From Sessilibacter corallicola (GTDB lineage Bacteria; Pseudomonadota; Gammaproteobacteria; Pseudomonadales; Cellvibrionaceae), in assembly GCF_021290925.1 (NCBI RefSeq), contig NZ_JAJSLX010000001.1, forward strand, positions 1,612,001-1,676,000: a DNA stretch of 64,000 nucleotides. Reading direction: 5' to 3'. Shown piece after piece: positions 8,310-19,349 of this stretch (its first letter is position 1; each line of letters opens with the position of its first letter). A program made the position numbers and the translations under genes. Under the pieces are notes generated by a model. The model was given only the letters and a program-made list of their open reading frames with translations. It ran no database searches and had not been told where the DNA came from.

Positions 8310-8930
8310 TTAGCCAACAAACAACCAAACACCCACCCCCATCATTAAGCTGCCTGAAATCCGGTTGATTAACCGTACATTTTTAGAATGCCCCAATGCG
8401 CTCTTTAAGGCTTTTCCGCCAGTGGCATAGATGCTCATACAGATAAATTCGAAGGTTAAAATAATGGCGACCAACACAACCAGTTGCTGAACCAGTGGTT
8501 TTTCAACGTCAATGAATGGCGGTAGCAGCGAAATCATAAATGCCCAACCTTTTGGGTTGGCAATGGCGGTTAAGAATCCTTGCATGATCAAATCCCAATG
8601 GCGGCTTACATGGGTTTCTGTGTTGGCTTCGCTCAGCGCTAATCGGCCTTTTGATTGCCACATGGAGATGCCTAGATAAAACAAATAAGCCGCACCCACG
8701 GATTTTAAAATAGTGAACAACCAGGGGTAGTTGAGCATGATGGAAGAAATCCCCAATACTGCGGCAACCGATACCAAGCCAACGCCGATAACTTCACCAA
8801 GCATCATCCACAAAGTTCGACGATAACCGATGCTCATGCCCAAGGTTAACGCCAAGGTCATACACATGCCGGGTGTAATGGATACGAAAAAGAAGGTGGG
8901 GATAAACACACTCAACAACGCCAAATTCAT
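8310..8930 (-). CDS. LysE/RhtB family amino-acid exporter
   Basis: An inner-membrane protein of 206 residues with about six hydrophobic segments. The N-terminal FVSITPGMCMTLALTLGMSIGYRRTLWMMLGE pattern and the central AIANPKGWAFM segment are the hallmarks of the LysE/RhtB exporters, which pump amino acids or related small molecules out of the cell by proton exchange. The length is normal for the family. It stands alone, and the substrate cannot be read from the sequence. Confidence 0.85.
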   Translation of the reverse strand: MNLALLSVFIPTFFFVSITPGMCMTLALTLGMSIGYRRTLWMMLGEVIGVGLVSVAAVLGISSIMLNYPWLFTILKSVGAAYLFYLGISMWQSKGRLALSEANTETHVSRHWDLIMQGFLTAIANPKGWAFMISLLPPFIDVEKPLVQQLVVLVAIILTFEFICMSIYATGGKALKSALGHSKNVRLINRISGSLMMGVGVWLFVG

Positions 8931-9342
8931 GAGTTACTTCTCAGAAGAGTGAATAGATAACGGCGAGTATATCGCAAACACTGTGCCATTCTATTACTGA
9001 TAAATACTGTCTTATCGGCGCGAATCGCAAGCGATGACCGGTGCTACACACAGGTATTATGTGTGGCAAATAAAGTAACAAAGGTGGTGTTTATTTCTGG
9101 TTAGCTCTTTCTTATAAATTTTTTGCTTTGGGCTCAAGGGAATTAAAGGATCGACGCCATTCTTTTATGTCTTTCACGCTATTCGCATTTAGCAAGAGAT
9201 ACAAATACGTACTTATTTTTATTTACCAGTGTCAACATCTGCATTTTACATTTCTTTTACTCGATGTTTTTGAACCATCAAACCTAATTACATACTATAG
9301 AAAATCCTAAGAAGCCAACGAAACGAATTTAAGGAAAAAGTT
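8931..9342. other. Intergenic region between LysE-type gene and cyclophilin gene
   Basis: This 412-base stretch separates divergent genes. I see no convincing coding sequence. A 60-codon frame at 9128-9310 lacks a ribosome site and shows no family features. A possible promoter for the cyclophilin gene is listed separately. Confidence 0.5.
9270..9298 (+). promoter_or_regulatory. Possible sigma70 promoter of cyclophilin gene
   Basis: TTGAAC at 9270-9275 and TACTAT at 9293-9298 are separated by 17 bases, each matching four of six consensus positions. Transcription would start about 40 bases before the cyclophilin ATG, which has AAGGA upstream. Confidence 0.35.
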
Positions 9343-9879
9343 ATGGCAATATACCCTCATGGCATTACCGATAAAGTGTTCATGGATATCGACATTAATG
9401 GTGATGACGCAGGAAGAATTGTGTTTGGGCTTTACGGTCACGATACACCTAAAACCGCCCGCAATTTTCGTGAGTTGATTAGCGGAGAGTTTGCCCTTTC
9501 TTCCGGAGATTCAAAAAATTTCTATAAAAACACAAAATTTCACCGCATTATTCCAGACTTCATGATTCAAGGCGGCGACTTTGAAAATCATAACGGTACC
9601 GGTGGAAAATCCATTTATGGGGATACCTTTCCAGATGAGAATTTCAGTTTGAAATTTACCGCACCAGGGCAGTTGGCAATGGCAAACCGTGGGCCCGACA
9701 CCAACGGTTCTCAATTTTTTATTACCACCGCTGTGACTTCTTGGCTAAATGGCCGCCACGTTGTTTTCGGTGAAGTTGTCGAAAACATGGATCTTGTGAA
9801 AAAGATAGAATCTTGTGGTTCTTCTTCAGGCACTCCGAAATACGAAGTAGTTATCAGAGACTGCGGAGCGCTTGTTTAA
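9343..9879 (+). CDS. Peptidyl-prolyl cis-trans isomerase, cyclophilin type
   Basis: A protein of 178 residues. It shows the core cyclophilin active-site motifs [32 protein letters not shown] and [12 protein letters not shown]. It catalyses proline isomerisation in folding proteins. No signal peptide is present, so it should be cytoplasmic. The sequence looks closer to the eukaryotic cyclophilin A type than to the short PpiB of enterics, because it keeps the longer loops and the [10 protein letters not shown] motif. The start is supported by AAGGA upstream. Monocistronic by position. Confidence 0.9.
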   Translation: MAIYPHGITDKVFMDIDINGDDAGRIVFGLYGHDTPKTARNFRELISGEFALSSGDSKNFYKNTKFHRIIPDFMIQGGDFENHNGTGGKSIYGDTFPDENFSLKFTAPGQLAMANRGPDTNGSQFFITTAVTSWLNGRHVVFGEVVENMDLVKKIESCGSSSGTPKYEVVIRDCGALV

Positions 9880-10027
9880 TATTTGGGGGGTAATTATTTA
9901 GGTTTTCTGCCTGAGTAATTACTCCACGTTCATCTGAATATAATAATGCATTGAGTTTTTAAAAATTCAAAAAATAACCTACCGATCACATAGTCCAAAG
10001 TCATCATCAGATCAGAGTTAACAAATT

Positions 10028-10447
10028 TTAAGACGACAATACTTTTAATGAATTAATGTATTTTTGTGCTCGTTTTACGTCTTTTTCTTCTACGTGATTC
10101 AGTCGAGCAAGATTTAAATTATCTTTGATATCTTCAATTTTAATTTTAGTCGCCAAAGCATTTTGCTTAATTCTTGCGATAAACTCACTGTACGGCTCGC
10201 CTTTGCGTTTGGTAAGGCAATCTACCGCATCCAGTATCGCTTGAGAAAACCCTAGCGCTTGAAGATCGGTTAATTCAAATGAACTGTCTTCAACGACATC
10301 GTGCAATACGGCAATAATCATGTCTTCTTCTCGCTCAAACTTCATCATGAGCCGAAGAGGGTGAAGAATGTAGGCTTTACCGGCTTTATCAACTTGACCG
10401 AGGTGCGCGTCAACAGCCAACTTTATTGCTGTGTCTAGGTTACTCAC
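10028..10447 (-). CDS. Small HD-domain hydrolase, (p)ppGpp hydrolase-like
   Basis: A protein of 139 residues consisting of one HD domain of the RelA/SpoT hydrolase type. Metal and catalytic positions are visible: His29 (ILHPLR), His49-Asp50 followed by Glu53-Asp54 (LHDVVEDS), and KIEDIKDN with Asp106 to Asn110, the equivalent of the K-ADxxxN motif. No synthetase domain is present. Family members of this size remove pyrophosphate from ppGpp and related alarmones. It lies just past the toxin/immunity pair on the same strand, with a 90-base gap. The fold is clear; the alarmone substrate is inferred. Confidence 0.75.
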   Translation of the reverse strand: MSNLDTAIKLAVDAHLGQVDKAGKAYILHPLRLMMKFEREEDMIIAVLHDVVEDSSFELTDLQALGFSQAILDAVDCLTKRKGEPYSEFIARIKQNALATKIKIEDIKDNLNLARLNHVEEKDVKRAQKYINSLKVLSS

Positions 10448-10537
10448 TTGTTTTCCTCATCAACGGTTTTTCTTGAGCTCCTCGATCGGCGCTTTTGTCA
10501 ACTATGTATTGAAGTGGAGTACTGAATGCTTAAATAT

Positions 10538-10966
10538 TTATCCCCAGGAATCAATTAGTTTTTTTTGCACTCGTTCGTTTTTCCACACATCTAGTAGATA
10601 CGCCATGAAATCTTCTTCTTTATCTTCTTCTGGGTTAAGGGGAATGCTCCCAGGAAGCTCAGACCACCAACTGGTGTATTCTATGCTATCGCTCTGACCA
10701 TCCCCCTCAATAGAGAAATGTGTTTTTGCTAATTTAAAGTCGTGGAAATAATTAAGCTTTACGTTAGGTGAGGCAATGTCCCAACATTTATTTTGTAGCT
10801 GTAAAATTAACTTTCCGGAATCACAATACAACGCTACCGGTATATCGCCTTCTAGATGAAATACTCCGCACTCATCTTGATTAGAATCACTCACGAGATG
10901 GTGATTTGCCAGCCGAGGGTTAAATTCAACTAACCGATTTTGGTCATAAGGCTTAGATAAAATCAT
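10538..10966 (-). CDS. Putative immunity protein of adjacent toxin
   Basis: An acidic protein of 142 residues without signal peptide. The start at 10966 is chosen over an upstream extension because it falls four bases after the stop of the large toxin-like gene, with AGGG just before it. The sequence (HHLVSDSNQDECGVFHLEGDIPVALY, then a C-terminal Glu/Asp-rich helix) belongs to no family I can name. Size, charge and coupling immediately 3-prime of a polymorphic-toxin-like gene are what an immunity protein shows. This role is inferred from context. Confidence 0.6.
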   Translation of the reverse strand: MILSKPYDQNRLVEFNPRLANHHLVSDSNQDECGVFHLEGDIPVALYCDSGKLILQLQNKCWDIASPNVKLNYFHDFKLAKTHFSIEGDGQSDSIEYTSWWSELPGSIPLNPEEDKEEDFMAYLLDVWKNERVQKKLIDSWG

Positions 10967-10970
10967 TCGC

Positions 10971-12602
10971 TTACCCTTTTGGTTTAGCAATTCCAGTAAG
11001 TATATCCATAGTGTCATTTGACCGTAAAGCGGCCTCTATCACGGCTTCAGCAGATTGGTATTTCTTCAACTGTGATTCATAGGTCGGCCCATATTTATTT
11101 CCATAACGCCTTTCGTTACGCCTATAAACTATGGCTAATTCATCTTCCGTTTTATAATGAGACAGTCTGTCTTGGTTTCTCTGATCCACTATCCGGCGGG
11201 CTATACTTTCATCGCTGTTACCATTAGCTCTCAAGTTGTTCACCCATTCTCGCTTTTTTCTCAAGCCTTCATGATATTCAAGCCTGGTATCTCTTGCAGA
11301 CTCCACTTGTGACGCATTGGTCCAATCGACAGGCCACTTACTTGTATGAAACTGAGAATCTTCGGTGGGTAAATAACCGTATACCCCGCTTGCGTCCTCC
11401 GTTAAATCATCTGGCAAATCAACGAGCCTTACGCCATTTTGGGTATAACTTTCCTTCGCCTTTTCCTTAGGTACCGCGTAATCGCTCGTTGCAAAATCCG
11501 AAAAATCCGCTGGCTTCGATTTGCTGGTGCTCTCTTCGAGTATTTGTTTCCGACGTTTAAGCACCTTGGCGTATTCCATGACCAGGTCACCCACCTTGGT
11601 GAAGTATTTCATCAAGCGCGCTTTCGAAGCCATCACCGCTAGAACAGCGGCACCACCGGTAACTGCGGCTAGAACAACGGTAAGAATGATTTCAAAGACG
11701 CCACCACCAGCGATTTTGGCGACTTCAGTGCTGTGTTGGGCTTTGGCGTAATCCTTGGCAAATTGAGTGAAAAGGGTGAATAGAGGTTCGTCAGCGTAGA
11801 TGAGTTCGGCCAGCCCCAGTGCCGCATAAAGTTGTTCAACCGTGACGGTGGATGGATCGAACCCAAGTACATCGACGAGTTCTTTTTTAGCGCCACTGAC
11901 AAATTCATTGTGTGATTGTTCGAGTACTTCCTCCGAGAAGCCGCCTGCTTCAATCGCGTTCCGAGTTGTTATATAGGCTTTTCTTACTGGATTGGCATAG
12001 ACCACAACTTCACCAACATCTTTTGCCCAAACGGCTAGCCCCCAGGCGGCATCTGCCAACCCCTCACCCGTTGCGCTGGTATGAGCAGTAAATTTTTTCC
12101 ATGTGGATAACTTTTGGTAGTTTGCTTGTATTTGCGCTTTTTCTATCCGCTCTATATTTACAATTTCATAGAGTGCTTGACGAATTTGGACTTTAAGACT
12201 GCCTGACAGCGCTTCATTTTCGTAATTTGTTAATGGCGCAGAATTAACAACGATACGTTTACTGATAAACGCTAAATATAACGGCTTATCGATGCTGTAA
12301 GAATCAAACTGGTATCGGGCTGCGTAAAGGGAAATATCTTCATTTTTAGCGATCGGACTTAAGGGAGGTCGAGAAACACCATTGCCCGTTGGGTGTTCTT
12401 TTTGTTCAACGAACGGATCGATGGGGCGGCCTACACCAAAGAAATGCTCATAGATTTGCTTTTGAGCGTGCTCATCAAAAAGCTGAAGTAATCTATAGGC
12501 TTCTGCGGCACTTGGGCCACCCGAGGCAGGTGTTGAAGTACCAAATCCGGGTTTCAGTAGATAACGTTCGCCATTGCGGCATTTTACCTGTAGGTCGAAC
12601 AT
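10971..12602 (-). CDS. Polymorphic-toxin-like effector with novel C-terminal domain
   Basis: A protein of 543 residues. The N-terminal half (1-300) is helical and of no recognised family. A strongly hydrophobic Gly/Ala-rich segment at 303-328 (EIILTVVLAAVTGG) resembles the membrane-passage segment found before the toxic tip in contact-delivered effectors. The tail from about 390 is a distinct domain rich in charged residues, with motifs IARRIVDQRNQDRL, RRNERRYGNKYGPTYE and a short C-terminal helix. It would be the toxic part; its activity is not recognised. Start at 12602 has AAGGGAA upstream. It is followed by the immunity candidate four bases later. No secretion genes are in the window. Confidence 0.65.
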   Translation of the reverse strand: MFDLQVKCRNGERYLLKPGFGTSTPASGGPSAAEAYRLLQLFDEHAQKQIYEHFFGVGRPIDPFVEQKEHPTGNGVSRPPLSPIAKNEDISLYAARYQFDSYSIDKPLYLAFISKRIVVNSAPLTNYENEALSGSLKVQIRQALYEIVNIERIEKAQIQANYQKLSTWKKFTAHTSATGEGLADAAWGLAVWAKDVGEVVVYANPVRKAYITTRNAIEAGGFSEEVLEQSHNEFVSGAKKELVDVLGFDPSTVTVEQLYAALGLAELIYADEPLFTLFTQFAKDYAKAQHSTEVAKIAGGGVFEIILTVVLAAVTGGAAVLAVMASKARLMKYFTKVGDLVMEYAKVLKRRKQILEESTSKSKPADFSDFATSDYAVPKEKAKESYTQNGVRLVDLPDDLTEDASGVYGYLPTEDSQFHTSKWPVDWTNASQVESARDTRLEYHEGLRKKREWVNNLRANGNSDESIARRIVDQRNQDRLSHYKTEDELAIVYRRNERRYGNKYGPTYESQLKKYQSAEAVIEAALRSNDTMDILTGIAKPKG

Positions 12603-12783
12603 AAATTCCCTTTTACTGGCTCCAATTTCAGGTCAATGTCGATAGACATTAGGCGAATGAGAGATTGAGGCTAAATTTTATTCAGGGAATCTGGTGCCGT
12701 AAGTTAACTGCATTCAATTTTGCTGAAAAGGTGACGTTATTTAAGGAATGGATTTGATCTGGGTAGGGAAGTGAATACGTTCA

Positions 12784-12822
12784 AAACTCAGTCTGCAACT
12801 CTGTATGTTGCAGACTGAGTTT
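12784..12822 (-). terminator. Intrinsic terminator after glmS
   Basis: Perfect 16-base arms at 12784-12799 and 12807-12822 enclose a seven-base loop. On the minus strand the stem is followed by TTTT. It lies 17 bases past the glmS stop. Confidence 0.85.
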
Positions 12823-12838
12823 GTGGATATTTGAATAA

Positions 12839-14671
12839 TTATTCCACGGTTACAGATTTCGCCAAATTCCTTGGCTGATCCACATCAGTACCTTTATTCA
12901 CTGCAACGTGATACGCCAATAATTGCAGTGGGATGGTATAGATAATCGGCGCAATGCTTTCAGGGCAGTGAGGCACGTTAATAACGATGACTTGATCGTC
13001 ATTGCGGAAACCTGCATTTTCATCGGCAAAGACATAAAGTTTGCCACCGCGTGCGGCAACTTCTTCGAGATTGGATTTTAATTTTTCCAATAAATCGCCA
13101 CTGGGGGCGACGGCAATGACGGGCATGTCACTGTCGACTAATGCCAATGGTCCGTGTTTGAGTTCGCCGGATGGATAGGCTTCGGCGTGTATGTAAGAAA
13201 TTTCTTTTATTTTCAGGGCACCCTCAAGGGCAATGGGGTATTGCACACCGCGACCTAAAAATAAGCTGTGGTGTTTTTCAGTGAAGTGATTGGACACTTC
13301 TAAAATAGTATTGTTGAGCTGTAACACCGCTGCGCAAAATACCGGTAAGTCCATTAAGTTGGAGACTAATTCTTTTTCTTTTTCGGCAGTCATTTTTCCG
13401 CGTCGACCCAAAGCAATGACCAATAACTGCAACGCAATTAATTGCGTGGTAAATGCCTTGGTCGATGCAACACCAATCTCAGCACCGGCTTGGGTGATTA
13501 AGGCAAGATCGGATTGACGCACCAGAGGACTCGCAGCAACATTACAAATCGATAGCGTTGCCAAATAATTTTTTTCTTTGGCTTCTTCCAACGCTGCAAG
13601 CGTATCAGCGGTTTGCCCAGATTGAGAAATGGTCACAAACAGTGTGTTGTCTTGCACCACGGGGTTTCGATAACGAAATTCACTGGCCACTTCAACGCTG
13701 CAGGGAACACCGGCCCAATCTTCCAACCAATATTTGGCCACAGTGCCTGCGTGATAACTGGTTCCGCAAGCGACGATTTGCACTTGTTTAACTTGATCAA
13801 AAATAGCGGGCGCCTCGGCACCAAAACTTTCTTCCAAAATACAGCCATCACCGGTACGACCTAACAACGTATTTTTGAGTGCCTTTGGCTGCTCAAAAAT
13901 TTCTTTGATCATGTAATGGCGGTAGGTGCCTTTGTCGATGGATTCGACATTGTCTTTAGCGAGTTCAATTTCGCGCTCAACAGGATTTGACTCACTGTCA
14001 AAAATGGAAAAATCCGCAGTGGTAATTTCAGCAAATTCTCCGTCCTCAAGGTGAACAAAACGATCGGTTACCTGGCGCAATGCCATAGGATCGGAGGCAA
14101 CGTAATTTTCTTCAATACCAATACCGATGACTAAAGGACTGTCTTTGCGGGCAATACACAGTAGATCTGGATTGTTCTCGGTGAAACAGGCAAGGGCGTA
14201 GGCCCCTTTTAATTGTTTTGCCGCAGCTTTTAACGCTTGCAGTAGCGAGTCAGTTTTTTGAAATTCAAAGTGAATTAGATGCGCGATGGTTTCGGAATCG
14301 GTTTGGGTAATAAATTCGTAACCGTGCTTTTTAAGCTCGTCACGCAAAAGCTGATAATTTTCGATAATACCGTTGTGAACAACAACGATATCGTTACTGC
14401 GATGGGGATGAGCGTTTTCTTCGGTGGGCTTACCGTGGGTTGCCCATCGGGTGTGAGCGATACCAATGTTACCTTTTAAACCGCTTTCGCAGAGTTTTTC
14501 ATCTAAATCTGCAACTTTACCAATGGATTTACACAATTCGAGTTTGTCGCTGTCGCGATTAATTAACCCCACACCTGCGGAATCGTAGCCTCGATATTCT
14601 AGTCGCTTTAATCCTTCAACAAGGATTTGGGTAATATTACGATTAGCTACAGCGCCAACGATTCCACACAT
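12839..14671 (-). CDS. glmS: Glutamine-fructose-6-phosphate aminotransferase
   Basis: An enzyme of 610 residues that makes glucosamine-6-phosphate from fructose-6-phosphate and glutamine, the first step of UDP-GlcNAc synthesis for murein and LPS. The N-terminal glutaminase begins MCGIVGAV with the nucleophile Cys2, and keeps HTRWATHG. Two SIS sugar-isomerase domains follow (CGTSYHAG, SQSGQTADT; then GRGVQYPIALEGALKIKEISY). The C-terminus ends DQPRNLAKSVTVE as in other GlmS. Length is standard. It is transcribed after glmU with a 38-base gap. Confidence 0.97.
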   Translation of the reverse strand: MCGIVGAVANRNITQILVEGLKRLEYRGYDSAGVGLINRDSDKLELCKSIGKVADLDEKLCESGLKGNIGIAHTRWATHGKPTEENAHPHRSNDIVVVHNGIIENYQLLRDELKKHGYEFITQTDSETIAHLIHFEFQKTDSLLQALKAAAKQLKGAYALACFTENNPDLLCIARKDSPLVIGIGIEENYVASDPMALRQVTDRFVHLEDGEFAEITTADFSIFDSESNPVEREIELAKDNVESIDKGTYRHYMIKEIFEQPKALKNTLLGRTGDGCILEESFGAEAPAIFDQVKQVQIVACGTSYHAGTVAKYWLEDWAGVPCSVEVASEFRYRNPVVQDNTLFVTISQSGQTADTLAALEEAKEKNYLATLSICNVAASPLVRQSDLALITQAGAEIGVASTKAFTTQLIALQLLVIALGRRGKMTAEKEKELVSNLMDLPVFCAAVLQLNNTILEVSNHFTEKHHSLFLGRGVQYPIALEGALKIKEISYIHAEAYPSGELKHGPLALVDSDMPVIAVAPSGDLLEKLKSNLEEVAARGGKLYVFADENAGFRNDDQVIVINVPHCPESIAPIIYTIPLQLLAYHVAVNKGTDVDQPRNLAKSVTVE

Positions 14672-14709
14672 ATTGTCTTCCAGTGAGTTTTATTTATTTT
14701 CGGGTAAAT

Positions 14710-16083
14710 CTATTTGGGTTCTTTCTTTTGTTTAACCGGGCGTTGCCAATCACTGCGGTGAACTTGGTCACTGCGTGTAACAGCAAGATTATCTTCCGGT
14801 ACATCTTTGGTAATGGTCGAGCCTGCACCTATTGTCGCTTGGTTGTTTACGGTTACTGGCGCAACTAACGCGGTATTTGAGCCAATAAATACATCGTCAC
14901 CGATGGTGGTTTTATGTTTATTGACGCCATCGTAATTGCAAGTAATGGTGCCCGCGCCGATATTAACGCCAGTGCCGATTTCGGCATCACCAACGTAACT
15001 TAAGTGATTCACTTTACTGCCTTCAGCAATGGTGGATTTTTTCACCTCGACGAAGTTGCCAATTTTAACGTTTGCGGCAAGCTCAGTTCCCGGACGCAAG
15101 CGCGCGTATGGGCCAACATCACAACCGGTCTCCACTTTACTATCGACCAAATGTGAAAATGCTTTGATTACGGTGTTATCGCCAATTTCACAATTTTCGA
15201 TCACGCAGTTGGGCTCAATTTTGACGTTATTACCCAAGCTAACTTTGCCGATAAAAACACAATTCACATCAATGCTGACATCAGCTCCACAGATTAATTC
15301 ACCGCGCACATCAATACGGTTGGGGTCGAAAATGTGGGTGCCAGAATCCAGTAATTGATTGGCTTTAACAAATTGATAATAGCGCTCAAGCTCGGCTTGC
15401 TGATTGCGGTTGTTCACACCGAGTACTTCTTCGGGAGAATCAGGCTCCGTGGTGCGTACGCTTTTTCCTTCCGCCACAGACATAGCGATTAAATCGGTCA
15501 GATAAAATTCACCTTGAATATTATTGTTTTCTAATTTCGGCAAATAACGATTTAAGTCTTCGTTATTGACCGCCATAATTCCGGTATTGATTTCATGTAT
15601 CGCCAATTGCCCGGCATTGGCGTCTTTGTGTTCAACGATGGCAACAACATTGTCGTCTCGATCTCGAACAATACGGCCGTAACCGGTTGGGTCGTCCATG
15701 TGAACTGTTAACAACGCCAAGCTATTTTCGTCCACTAATTTAATCAGTTGCTTAAGCGTATTAGAGGAAATAAGCGGCACGTCACCGTATAAAATTAGGC
15801 TCACTCCCCATGGTTGCAGTTGGGGTAGGGCAGTTTGTACCGCGTGACCCGTTCCGAGCTGCTCTTCTTGATGAATAATGTTGACGCCTTGACCAGCCAA
15901 TCGCTCTTCTAGATGGGCAGCACCGTGACCAACAATGACGTGTATTCTGGAGTTGTCGATGCTTTTTGTACTATCGATGACATGCTCAACCATGGGTTTT
16001 CCGCCGATTGTGTTCAGCACCTTCGGCAGCGGGGATTTCATTCGAGTGCCTTTACCTGCGGCGAGAATAATTACATCGATCAT
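14710..16083 (-). CDS. glmU: Bifunctional GlmU: GlcN-1-P acetyltransferase / GlcNAc-1-P uridyltransferase
   Basis: An enzyme of 457 residues performing the last two steps to UDP-GlcNAc. The N-terminal nucleotidyltransferase has LAAGKGTRMKSPLPKVL and LYGDVPL. The C-terminal half is a left-handed beta-helix of hexapeptide repeats (KIGNFVEVKKS, GAGTITCNYDGVNKHKT) that acetylates glucosamine-1-phosphate. Length matches the family. It directly precedes glmS, so both enzymes of the pathway are co-oriented, as in Pseudomonas. Confidence 0.97.
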   Translation of the reverse strand: MIDVIILAAGKGTRMKSPLPKVLNTIGGKPMVEHVIDSTKSIDNSRIHVIVGHGAAHLEERLAGQGVNIIHQEEQLGTGHAVQTALPQLQPWGVSLILYGDVPLISSNTLKQLIKLVDENSLALLTVHMDDPTGYGRIVRDRDDNVVAIVEHKDANAGQLAIHEINTGIMAVNNEDLNRYLPKLENNNIQGEFYLTDLIAMSVAEGKSVRTTEPDSPEEVLGVNNRNQQAELERYYQFVKANQLLDSGTHIFDPNRIDVRGELICGADVSIDVNCVFIGKVSLGNNVKIEPNCVIENCEIGDNTVIKAFSHLVDSKVETGCDVGPYARLRPGTELAANVKIGNFVEVKKSTIAEGSKVNHLSYVGDAEIGTGVNIGAGTITCNYDGVNKHKTTIGDDVFIGSNTALVAPVTVNNQATIGAGSTITKDVPEDNLAVTRSDQVHRSDWQRPVKQKKEPK

Positions 16084-16419
16084 AAATATGTATTCTTTGA
16101 AAGATTAGGTTTATTTTTAAGCGGAATAATTGCTTTGTATTGGCAGTTTTAAGGAGCCGCTTAAACTATTAAATTTGCGAATAAAACACCCAAACTTCAA
16201 CCAAAAAATATCGAAATTAATACGCAACGACGTGGATGCAACAACACCGACTTACCGTTTAACTATTAAAAACAATAGCAGATCTAATGAATACGTTTGT
16301 CTGGAGCTTTAATCAGTACTGTGATTCAAACAGGAGGGTATTATACGCGACAGATGATGCGATAAAACTGAATTGCTTAGAATTAAGCTTGTGTATTAAC
16401 AACGAGAATAAGAGAAATC

Positions 16420-16449
16420 AAAAAAAGGCAGCCAATGCCACCTTTTTTT
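16420..16449 (-). terminator. Terminator of the ATP synthase operon
   Basis: A-run plus GG at 16420-16428 and CC plus T-run at 16441-16449 flank a GGCA/TGCC inner stem. On the minus strand it lies 15 bases past the atpC stop and ends in a run of T. The symmetry makes it work in either direction. Confidence 0.8.
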
Positions 16450-16463
16450 GAATAGACAGCGCC

Positions 16464-16889
16464 TTAATGACCCATCTTCTTGCGAATCGCTTGCAAAGTA
16501 CGTAGCTGAGCAGTTGCTTCTGCAAGCTGCGCTGCTGCAAGTGAGTAATCAACTTCACCTGTCTGATTTGCAATGGCAGATTCGGCGTCTTTTTGAGCCT
16601 GAAGAGCTTTGGACTCATCAAGATCATCAGCACGCAGTGCGGTATCAGCCAACAAGATAATTACGGATGGTTGCACTTCAATGTAACCACCTGAGAGGTA
16701 AAAAATTTCTTCTTCACCACCTTGTTTGATAACGCGAACCGGGCCTGGTTTGATGCCAGTTAACAAAGGTGCATGGCCGTAACCAATACCTACATCACCT
16801 TCACTACCTGTGGCGACCACCATCTCTACTAATCCAGAAAAGATGGATTCTTCAGCGCTAACTATGTCGCAATGCACGGTCATAGCCAT
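16464..16889 (-). CDS. atpC: ATP synthase F1 subunit epsilon
   Basis: A protein of 141 residues, the epsilon subunit of the F1 central stalk, which couples rotation and can inhibit ATP hydrolysis. It begins [19 protein letters not shown], the usual start of the N-terminal beta-sandwich, with [23 protein letters not shown] in the middle and a helical C-terminus containing [11 protein letters not shown]. It is the last gene of the operon, with an 86-base gap after atpD, and is followed by a terminator. Confidence 0.96.
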   Translation of the reverse strand: MAMTVHCDIVSAEESIFSGLVEMVVATGSEGDVGIGYGHAPLLTGIKPGPVRVIKQGGEEEIFYLSGGYIEVQPSVIILLADTALRADDLDESKALQAQKDAESAIANQTGEVDYSLAAAQLAEATAQLRTLQAIRKKMGH

Positions 16890-16975
16890 GATTTCGCCTC
16901 TTAGTTTAACCAGGCGCTGATTGCTCAGCGCCGATTTAAGTCATCAAAAAAGAAAAGATAATCGCTAGGCGACTA

Positions 16976-18364
<1,389 letters not shown>

Positions 18365-18408
18365 TTAAAATTTAAAATTAAAAAGCGTTAACTTTGTCCG
18401 AGCTTGGA

Positions 18409-19269
18409 TTAAACAGCAGCGGCACCACCGACGATTTCCGACAGCTCTTGTGTAATTGCTGCCTGACGGGCCTTGTTATAGACCAGTTGTAAACCATCGA
18501 TAAGGTCGCCTGCGTTGTCGGTTGCGTTTTTCATCGCAATCATACGCGCTGCTTGTTCACAGGCTGCGTTTTCAACAACTGCTTGATACACCTGAGACTC
18601 AACATAACGAGTCAACAGGCCTTCCAATAACTCTTCAGCATCGGGCTCGTATATGTAGTCCCAATGATGCTTAAGTTGTTCATCTTGCTCTGCTTCTAGC
18701 GGTAATAGCTGTTGAACAGTAGGTTTTTGAACCATCGTGTTCACAAACTCATTGCCAACCAAGTACAAACGATCGATTTTGCCTTCGGCGTAAGCGTCTA
18801 ACATCACTTTTACGCTACCGATCAAATCAGCAACTGTCGGCGTTTCACCTAAATCGCGTACTTGAGCGACAATATTGCCACCCACGCTTTTGAAGAATGC
18901 AGAAGCCTTAGCACCGATCAATGCGAAATCAACATCCACATCTTGATCAGACCACTGCTTACTGGACGCAAGCGCTTTTTTAAATACATTGATGTTCAAA
19001 CCACCACAAAGGCCGCGATCACTAGAAACAATGATGTAACCCACGCGCTTAACTTCGCGCTCAACCATATAAAGATGGCGATACTCAGGGTTAGCATTGG
19101 CAATGTGACCTACAACAGCACGCATGCGCTGTGCGTAGGGCTTACCAGTTTCCATGCGATCTTGAGCTTTACGCATTTTACTCGCCGCTACCATTTCCAT
19201 AGCGTTCGTAATTTTTTGCGTACCTTTAATGCTGGTAATTTGTGTGCGTATTTCTTTTCCGACTGCCAT
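18409..19269 (-). CDS. atpG: ATP synthase F1 subunit gamma
   Basis: The rotor subunit gamma, 286 residues. The N-terminal coiled-coil helix ([31 protein letters not shown]) and the C-terminal one ([21 protein letters not shown]) that form the shaft are both present, with the [11 protein letters not shown] motif between. It sits 56 bases before atpD. Confidence 0.97.
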   Translation of the reverse strand: MAVGKEIRTQITSIKGTQKITNAMEMVAASKMRKAQDRMETGKPYAQRMRAVVGHIANANPEYRHLYMVEREVKRVGYIIVSSDRGLCGGLNINVFKKALASSKQWSDQDVDVDFALIGAKASAFFKSVGGNIVAQVRDLGETPTVADLIGSVKVMLDAYAEGKIDRLYLVGNEFVNTMVQKPTVQQLLPLEAEQDEQLKHHWDYIYEPDAEELLEGLLTRYVESQVYQAVVENAACEQAARMIAMKNATDNAGDLIDGLQLVYNKARQAAITQELSEIVGGAAAV

Positions 19270-19349
19270 AACTGGCCCTCGAATTGATTTTCATGAATTA
19301 CCACTGTTGCTTTAGAAATTACCCTAAAGCAACAGCACCCTGACCGGTA

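Noticed and set aside
9128-9310. A 60-codon plus-strand frame upstream of the cyclophilin gene
   Set aside because: No ribosome site, no family features, and it overlaps the likely promoter of the next gene.
12603-12838. glmS-type ribozyme or riboswitch around glmS
   Set aside because: This stretch is downstream of glmS on the minus strand and holds only a terminator; the upstream gap to glmU is 38 bases, too short for a ribozyme.
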